64,000 nt of DNA from Apus apus (taxonomy: Eukaryota; Chordata; Aves; Apodiformes; Apodidae). Positions 55,201 to 64,000 of the stretch are shown here, piece after piece. Position numbers and translations under genes: made by a program. The notes beneath the pieces are model-generated. The model was not told where the DNA came from. It was given only the letters and a program-made list of their open reading frames with translations, and made no database searches. Location: positions 5,890,001-5,954,000 of the forward strand of contig NC_067301.1 of NCBI RefSeq assembly GCF_020740795.1, read 5' to 3'. Position 1 is the first letter of the stretch. Every line of letters starts with the position of its first letter.

Positions 55201-57691
55201 GGAAAGGTGGGGAGGGACCTGGGACAAGGGTGTGTAGTGAGAGGACGAGGGGGAACGGTTTTAAACTGGGAGAGGGGAGATTGAGGTTGGACACGAGGAG
55301 GAAATTCTTGGGTGTGAGGGTGGTGAGACCCTGGCCCAGGCTGCCCAGGGAAGCTGTGGCTGCCCCATCCCTGGCAGTGTTGAAGGGCAGGTTGGATGGG
55401 GCTTGGAGCAGCCTGGGCTGGTGGGAGGTGTCCCTGCCCATGCAGGAAAGGTGGAACTAGATGATCTTTAAGGTCCCTTCCAACCCAAACCGGTGTGAGA
55501 TTCAATTAAATCACTGTACAACAGGGAAAATAATTTGCAGACCATGCATTTTTGTCTGAGACAAGTTACCCCTAAAACACTCTGTACTAAAGGTGACCTC
55601 CCTGAAGGTGCTGTGGATGAGGAATGGGGAGGGAGAGTCTGTTACTAAGCTAGAAGTATGTTTTTTAAAGACAAGGGTAACTAAATATTTCTAAAAAGAG
55701 CTGCACTATGACACTCTTCTCCCCCCCCTCCCCAAATAAATCAGGCAAATAGCATTTTAAAGAAAATCCAGTTAAAAGCAACAACAGATGAAAAAAAAAA
55801 CAATGCCCTGAGCTTTTGTGGCAGCAGAGTAGGAGGGTTGGGTAGTTTGAGGAAGAGTAAATGAGTGATGGGAGAGAGCTGGGGGAGGAAATGGAGAGGA
55901 AATGAAGGACAGGAGAGCTGGCATGGTGTGTAACCACAGGGATCCTGAAAGCTCCTGGAAAGGCAGAACGTCGGGGGGAATGTGTTTGCTTGCTGGTTGG
56001 TGGGACAGGTGACAGCTGGCTGGGAACACCCAAGGTCTATTTTTATCCCTGAAACATGGTCAGCACCATCCATCCCTCATGCCCTGCCAGCACAGCCCGG
56101 ACCCGCCACACAGGTCCCCTGTGCTTTGGGGAGAGGGGACAGACCTTGGGGGTCCACGCCAGCCTAGACCTCCATCACCAGGGCCTCAGCCCCCTCCCAC
56201 TGTGGGGGGTACAGGAGGGAGGGGCTCCCCACTGGGAGGACCCCCCCCAGTACCTGCTTTTGGGTGGTGAGGAGCTGCTGACCAAGAGCCCTGCCCAGTA
56301 TCCTATTTTTGGGGAGGAGAAGGTGTCTGTGGGGCTGCCCACAGCAGTTCCCCCTTCAGAGGTGCCTGAGGGTTGTTCATAGCACCCCCACACCTTCTTT
56401 AGGGGGGGGAAGGCTCGGGAGGTGGCCCCGAGGGGCTCCCCACAACAAGGACACCTCCTCCCCTTCACAGAATGTCTGAGGAGATGACACCCCTGAGGGG
56501 CTCCCCACAACAAGGACCCCCCTCCAGTCCCCTTCATGAGGGGTGTCTGAGGGGCTCCCCACAACAAGGACCCCCCTCCAGTCCCCTTCCTGGGGGGTCT
56601 CTGAGGGGCTCCCCACAGCAAGGACACCCCTGAGGGGCTCCTCACAGCAAGGACCCCCCTCCAGTCCCCCTCCTGAGGGATGTCTGAGGGGGCTCCCCAC
56701 TGCAGAGACCCCACATCTCTTCCTGGGGGGTGCCTGAGGGGGCTCCCCACAACAAGGACATCCCTCCCCTTCACAGAGTGTCTGAGGAGATGACACCCCT
56801 GAGGGGCTCCCCACAGCAAGGACCCCCCTCCAGTCCCCTTCCTGGGGGGTCTCTGAGGGGCTCCCCACAGCAAGGACACCCCTGAGGGGCTCCCCACTGC
56901 AGAGACCCCACATCTCTTCCTGGGGGGTCTCTGAGGGGCTCCCCACAACAAGGACACCCCTCCCCTTCACAGAATGTCTGAGGAGATGACACCCCTGAGG
57001 GGCTCTCCACAACAAGGACCCCCCTCCAGTCCCCTTCATGAGGGGTCTCTGAGGGGCTCCCCACAGCAAGGACACCCCTGAGGGGCTCCCCACAACAAGG
57101 ACCCCCCTCCAGTCCCCTTCATGAGGGGTGTCTGAGGGGCTCCCCACAACAAGGACCCCCCTCCAGTCCCCTTCATGAGGGGTGTCTGAGGGGCTCCCCA
57201 CAACAAGGACCCCCCTCCAGTCCCCTTCCTGGGGGGTCTCTGAGGGGCTCCCCACAGCAAGGACACCCCTGAGGGGCTCCCCACACCCAGGCCCCCCCCC
57301 CAGTGCCCTTCCCGCGGGGTGCCTGAGGGGCTCCCCACACCCAGCCTCCCCTCCCGGACGCGCAGGCCGGCAGGCTCCCCCAGCAGCCCCCCCGCACCTG
57401 GATGTGCCGACAGGCGGCCTGTGCCCGGCGCTGCTCCTCCAGGCGCGGCTCCAGCAGCCCCAGCGCCAGCCCCAGCGCCAGGCAGGCCCCGCCGCCCCGC
57501 CGCCCCGGGGCCGGCCCGCGCACCAGGAGGCGGCGAGCGGCCGGCAGCCACCACAGCCACGGGCGCCACGGGCTGGGCGGCGGGGCGGGCCGGGGGTCGA
57601 GCCGGGGCCCGGGATCGGGGCGGGGAACGCGGGGGAAGCGGCAGCGAGGGAAGAAGCGCAGGGCCCGGGCCAGGAGCAGCCGGAGCGCCAT
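46222..57691 (-). CDS. PINK1: PTEN-induced kinase 1, mitochondrial Ser/Thr kinase
   Basis: A mitochondrial damage sensor that phosphorylates ubiquitin and Parkin. Exons in transcript order are 57691-57398, 55037-54759, 53563-53460, 51192-51010, 49904-49741, 48165-48044, 47121-46885 and 46482-46222. All phases join, giving 547 aa (human 581). The Arg-rich N-terminus acts as a mitochondrial presequence and is followed by a small hydrophobic segment at about residues 67-80 ([12 protein letters not shown]). The kinase has [11 protein letters not shown] in the Gly loop, K185 in [13 protein letters not shown] at 327-334 and DFG at 351-353, followed by the APE motif. Insert 1 is short and Pro/Gln-rich. 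The C-terminal extension ([16 protein letters not shown], then [11 protein letters not shown]) is conserved. Exon 4 ends at a GTAGGT donor, splitting Asn287 before YPCTLRQYL. It reads in the same direction as CDA, as in human. Confidence 0.96.
48266..48653 (+). mobile_element. CR1 LINE 3' end
   Basis: Plus-oriented copy (antisense to PINK1) in the intron between exons 49741-49904 and 48044-48165. It ends in an octamer-like 'catgcttctatgacacc'. Confidence 0.92.
49993..50252 (-). mobile_element. Old, diverged CR1 3' end
   Basis: Begins 'cacagaatcattctggtggg' and shares 'aagacctttcagatcatc' and 'cagtgaagaagtttctcct' with 23712-24015, unlike the common copies. Confidence 0.8.
50253..51009. other. 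PINK1 intron 4 remainder
   Basis: Unique sequence between the old CR1 and exon 51010-51192. No feature was recognised. Confidence 0.6.
51600..52178 (+). mobile_element. CR1 LINE 3' end, one of the longer copies
   Basis: Plus-oriented; upstream CR1 sequence from about 51600 ('cttgagaccccacctggagc') runs to the tail, ending 'tctatgatcctatgatcc'. This shows the octamer repeat clearly. It lies in PINK1 intron 3. Confidence 0.92.
52179..53459. other. PINK1 intron 3 remainder
   Basis: Unique intron sequence with a short (CA)n at about 53278-53293. No gene was recognised. Confidence 0.6.
53637..54300 (-). mobile_element. CR1 LINE 3' end, about 660 bp
   Basis: Begins 'atcatagaatcatagagtgg' at about 53638 and reaches ORF2-side sequence past 'cagcacacactggggactcc'. 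It lies in PINK1 intron 2, in the gene's orientation. Short internal repeat: 'ctccaacagctcca' occurs twice. Confidence 0.92.
55190..55507 (+). mobile_element. CR1 LINE 3' end
   Basis: Plus-oriented copy in PINK1 intron 1, from about 'gtggggagggacctgggaca' to 'accggtgtgagattcaat'. Confidence 0.9.
55508..56394. other. PINK1 intron 1, right-middle part
   Basis: AT-richer unique sequence (55508-55980), then GC-rich sequence. No feature beyond short A and C runs. Confidence 0.6.
56395..57340. repeat. Minisatellite in PINK1 intron 1, units of about 29 and 54 bp
   Basis: About 17 alternating units built from 'ctgaggggctccccacaaca' + 'aggacccccctccagtcccc' + 'ttcatgaggggtgt', and shorter ones lacking the last part. 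The array ends about 60 bp before the exon 1 donor at 57397. Long frames on minus continue straight from exon 1 but are not coding, because the exon ends at a GTGCGG donor and the next exon joins in phase. Confidence 0.94.
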
Positions 57692-57699
57692 GGCGGCCT

Positions 57700-58366
57700 G
57701 GGGGGCGGGGCCTGGGGGGCGGGGCTGCACCGCTGGGGGGCGGGGCCTGGGCGTTGGGGGGCGGGGCTTCACCGCTGGGCGCCTATGCCAGGGGGGCGGG
57801 GCCTGTGCCAAGGGGGCGGGGCTGCATCGCTGGGGGGCGGGGCCTGGGCGCTGGGGGGCGGGGCTTCACCGATGTGCGCCTATGCCAAGGGGGCGGAGCC
57901 TGTGCTAAGGGGGCGGGGCGTCACCACTGGGGGCCTCTGCTAAGGGGGCGGGGCCTGGGCGCTGGGGGGCGGGGCTGGGAGCCTGTGTCAAGGGGGCGGG
58001 GCCTGTGTCAAGGGGCGCGGCCTGTAATCAAGGGGGCGGGGCTTAACCGCGGGGGGGCTGTATAAAGGGGGCGGGGCCTGTATCGGGGGCGGGGCTTCAC
58101 CGCTGGGGGCTGTGCTAAGGGGCGGGGCCTGTGCCCGGGGGGGCGGGGCTGCACCGCTGGGGGGGCCTGTATTAAGGAGGCGGGGCCTGTGACAAAAGGG
58201 CGGGGTCTGTGCGAAGGGGCGGGGATTCACCGCTAAGGGCGGAGCTTCATAACTGGGGGGGGGGTGTGTGTGTCACTGTTGGGGGCGGGGCTTCACCGCT
58301 GGGGGTGTGGCCTGTGTCATGGAGGCGGGGCTTCACCGCTGGGGGCGGGGCCTGAGCGCCGCCGGG
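57700..58366. promoter_or_regulatory. PINK1: GC-box array upstream of PINK1
   Basis: About two dozen GGCGGGG cores spaced roughly 20-35 bp apart in a drifting tandem repeat ('gggggcggggcctgtgtcaa' and 'ggggcttcaccgctg' types). It starts within 20 bp of the PINK1 ATG on the upstream side. Each core fits the Sp1/KLF consensus. Whether it acts as promoter or is only a minisatellite with that motif cannot be told from sequence. Confidence 0.7.
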
Positions 58367-58590
58367 AGCCGGGCCGTGCCGGGCCATGGTGATAGTCCTT
58401 GGATACTTGTTAGTAAATTCAGTAGAAATATCGCCAAATAAAAAATGTACTAAGGGTTATTTTGACAACGATGTGCTTTGCGAAGCTGTCGGTCAGTGAT
58501 GCCAAGCGTCCTGCAGGTTGTGATGACATCGAGGCTTCTACGAACCTGTGGTGCCTGCAGACAAACTCATGTGGATTCTGACTCACCTGG
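58367..58590. other. AT-richer unique island
   Basis: Low-GC sequence between two repeat arrays, unlike its flanks in base composition. Open frames exist on both strands but match no family I know. Confidence 0.5.
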
Positions 58591-58970
58591 GGAGACTGGA
58601 GACAGGACCAGGAGGGGAGACAGGACCAGGAGGGGAGACAGGACCAGGAGAGACAGGACCAGGAGGAGAGACAGGACCAGGAGGGGAGACAGGGCCAGGA
58701 CAGAGACAGGACCAGGAGGGGAGACAGGACGAGGAGAGACAGGACCAGGACAGAGACAGGACCAGGACAGAGACAGGACCAGGAGGGGAGACAGGACGAG
58801 GAGAGACAGGACCAGGACAGAGACAGGACCAGGACAGAGACAGGACCAGGAGGGGAGACAGGGCCAGGAGGGGAGACAGGACCAGGAGGGGAGACAGGGC
58901 CAGGACAGAGACAGGACCAGGAGAGACAGGGCCAGGAGGAGAGACAGGACAAAGACAAAAAAGGACTAGA
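58591..58970. repeat. Minisatellite, agacaggaccagg type
   Basis: Units of 12-18 bp built from 'gacaggaccagg', 'aggggaga' and 'acaga', about 28 copies, purine-rich on plus. It has no stop codons in several frames for the whole length. Confidence 0.95.
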
Positions 58971-59235
58971 ATCAACGAAGACCCCCCCAGGAGACCCTTG
59001 AGCAGGCATCATTACAAAGCCAATTCCAGGAAATACAATGACTATGTACAAGAATTCTGGGAACTCATTGATATGGAACTGAATATGCATGGTTTTGGTG
59101 TCTATTAGTTGGGGTGTTTCACTAACTGGTGGGAGCATTCATGGTGGAGAATCCCCAGGGCTGCAGTAAAGAATCCCTGCTCAATAACAGCTTGTTTATT
59201 GGGTCTTGATCTGGGAATCCTCACCCAGCCCCACC
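58971..59235 (+). mobile_element. Possible LTR-derived fossil
   Basis: An AT-richer segment ending in 'gtaaagaatccctgctcaat' and 'aacagcttgtttattgggtc', similar in style to the R-U5 end of bird LTRs. No matching second LTR, primer-binding site or internal genes are seen. If real it is an isolated, old and broken piece. Confidence 0.25.
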
Positions 59236-59299
59236 CAGCCTCCCACTTGGGTGAGGAGTGTTAGAAAGCAAGGGGGTTTGGAAGCTCTGAAATTTTTGT

Positions 59300-59482
59300 T
59301 TCAATGGAGAGGGGCATGGAACAGGGCATGGAGAGGGGCATGGAATGGGGCATGGAGAGGGGCATGGAGAGGGGCATGGAGAGGGGCATGGAATGGGGCA
59401 TGGAAGGGGCATGGAGAGGGGCATGGAATGGGGCATGGAATGGGGCATGGAGAGGGGCATGGAGAGGGGCATGGAAGGGGGC
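59300..59482. repeat. 12-bp minisatellite
   Basis: About 15 copies of ggcatggagagg with ggaatgg and deletion variants. Confidence 0.95.
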
Positions 59483-59965
59483 CAGCCCGGTGCAGTGCAG
59501 GACATACCCTGGGACAGGGCTGGGCATGGCCTGGCGCCTGGCACAGAGTGATTTGTGCATAGCAGGGCACAGAGCAGGGTACAACTGGTGTATGCAGGGC
59601 ACAGGTGGCATGTTTTGTGCCCAGCCTGGTGCAGTGCAGGACATGGAGCAGGGGACAGCTCAGTCAGGTGAGGGCATGGGTTAGGATTCAGCCTGGGCAC
59701 GGCTCAATGCAGGGCAGGGTGTATCTCGTGGATGGCCACGGCTCAGTGCACAGCAGGGTATGGAGCAGAGTGCAGCCTTGTGCAATGCTGGGAACAGCCC
59801 TGGGCATGGCATGGGCACAACCCAGGGCACAGAGCAGAGAACAGCCCGGGGAACAGCTGGGCATGGCCCTCATGGTGTCCTGGTGGTGTCTTGGGCACAA
59901 GGCTGGGCACAGAGCAGGAAACAGCCCAAGATACAGCTGGGCATGGCTGCCATGGTGTCCTGGTC
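59483..59965. repeat. Degenerate repeat with gcacagagcagg / acagccc motifs
   Basis: Loosely repeated 'gggcacagagcagg' and 'gggcatggc' words at irregular spacing, probably a decayed extension of the 12-bp array on its left. No stable period could be assigned. Confidence 0.55.
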
Positions 59966-60074
59966 ATGTCCTGCCCACACAACCAGCTCCTTCTTGGCCT
60001 GCCTGGCAGCCCCAGGGCACCTCCTTTTGTGATTCAACATTAGCTGGAAGTGCAGAAGATAAAGCAGGATTGCT

Positions 60075-60080
60075 TTTATT
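60075..60080 (-). promoter_or_regulatory. CDA: Possible CDA poly(A) signal
   Basis: TTTATT on plus (AATAAA on minus) lies 717 nt past the CDA stop codon. No closer canonical signal was seen. Confidence 0.5.
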
Positions 60081-60236
60081 TCAGCTGGGCAGAGGTGGTA
60101 ATTCCCAGCCCAGCACCAGTTGGGAAAGGCAACGTGTTCATTTTTCATAGTACAATCAACAAACAGCATTTCTCTGGAGACAGAAAACCCTCCAGAAGCC
60201 CCCAAAAGCTCCTCTCCCCTCTTCATCCTCACAAAT

Positions 60237-60255
60237 GGGGGGGGGGGGGGGGGGG
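60237..60255 (+). repeat. Poly(G) run, 19 G
   Basis: A homopolymer in the presumed CDA 3' UTR (C-run on the transcript). Length is likely polymorphic and assembly-sensitive. Confidence 0.9.
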
Positions 60256-60796
60256 AAAAAAAGCAGAGAAAAAGAAACTGGAGAGAAACAAGCAAAGGAC
60301 ACACTCGGCGTGATAACCATCCAGCTCCAGCAAATCACCTCGTCTGAACTGGCTGATTACTTAATGCTGGAGTGCATGGAGATTTTCCTTTTCCCTTCTC
60401 ATTTCCAGCTGAAGAATTCAATATTTTCCCAAGCAACAATTCTGCAGGATTCAGGAGTGATTTCTGTACCAACAAGCCTGAGCTTCAGCCTTGCATCAAA
60501 CCCTTCTCCAGTTGTGAACATCCCCCTGGACAACAGCAGTATCTGGCCACTTTCCCCCCCCCAATAACAAGGAATTCCTAATATTTACTTTCTCCATTTA
60601 CCCAGGTGTGAGTCAGGGCTGGCATCTGTGAAATCAACACTGAATCAGAAGATAAATGAGGGGAAGGGTTCCTTGAAGTCTACAAACACATTTCCCATTG
60701 CATTGTCCCCAAAAAAGCCACTTACACGCCGGGGAAATTGGGGAAAACTGTCCTCCCCTGCTGCTGAAGGGCAAAGGTGGGTGGTGGCCAAGCTGC

Positions 60797-64000
<3,204 letters not shown>

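Noticed and set aside
58478-59138. Open frames of about 160-240 codons on both strands
   Set aside because: They depend on a purine-rich minisatellite lacking stop codons. Flanks match no family I can name.

Overview
The window is vertebrate nuclear DNA and almost certainly avian. Genes are compact multi-exon units with GT-AG introns. Interspersed repeats are almost entirely CR1 LINE 3' ends with the octamer tail typical of bird CR1. The sequence is GC-rich and packed with minisatellites, as on an avian microchromosome. The gene set matches human 1p36, which corresponds to a chicken microchromosome. The species cannot be determined from this window.

Layout, left to right: the 3' half of a coiled-coil gene, FHAD1 by synteny (+, 1-7056, 5' end outside the window); EFHD2 (+, 9135-13796); CTRC (+, 15569-18621); CASP9 (-, 20931-27524); DNAJC16 (+, 27752-37563); AGMAT (-, 40799-43628); PINK1 (-, 46222-57691); CDA (-, 60797-62798). 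All coding coordinates run from ATG to stop. I derived exon borders by matching splice sites, codon phase across each junction and recalled human protein sequences. Seven genes are complete, with intact phase throughout: EFHD2 203 aa, CTRC 268, CASP9 416, DNAJC16 779, AGMAT 377, PINK1 547, CDA 152. CASP9 and DNAJC16 are head to head and share a short CpG-rich promoter. DNAJC16 and AGMAT are tail to tail. CDA, PINK1 and AGMAT all read leftward.

Between and inside genes there are about two dozen CR1 copies in both orientations and about ten minisatellites, several filling most of an intron (EFHD2 intron 3, CTRC intron 4, PINK1 intron 1, CDA intron 3). A dense GC-box array of about 0.65 kb lies upstream of PINK1. 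Many very long open frames over these arrays are by-products of their composition and period.

The genes do not form one pathway, though several act in the pancreas, mitochondria or cell death: CTRC is a secreted protease, CASP9 the apoptosome caspase, PINK1 the mitophagy kinase, AGMAT a mitochondrial ureohydrolase, DNAJC16 an ER co-chaperone and CDA a pyrimidine-salvage enzyme. I found no CRISPR array, rRNA, tRNA or operon, and no convincing new biological system. The best leads are a duplicated module in the CASP9/DNAJC16 promoter, a perfect 32-bp hairpin in a DNAJC16 intron, the GC-box array before PINK1, and a frame break in a candidate FHAD1 exon.
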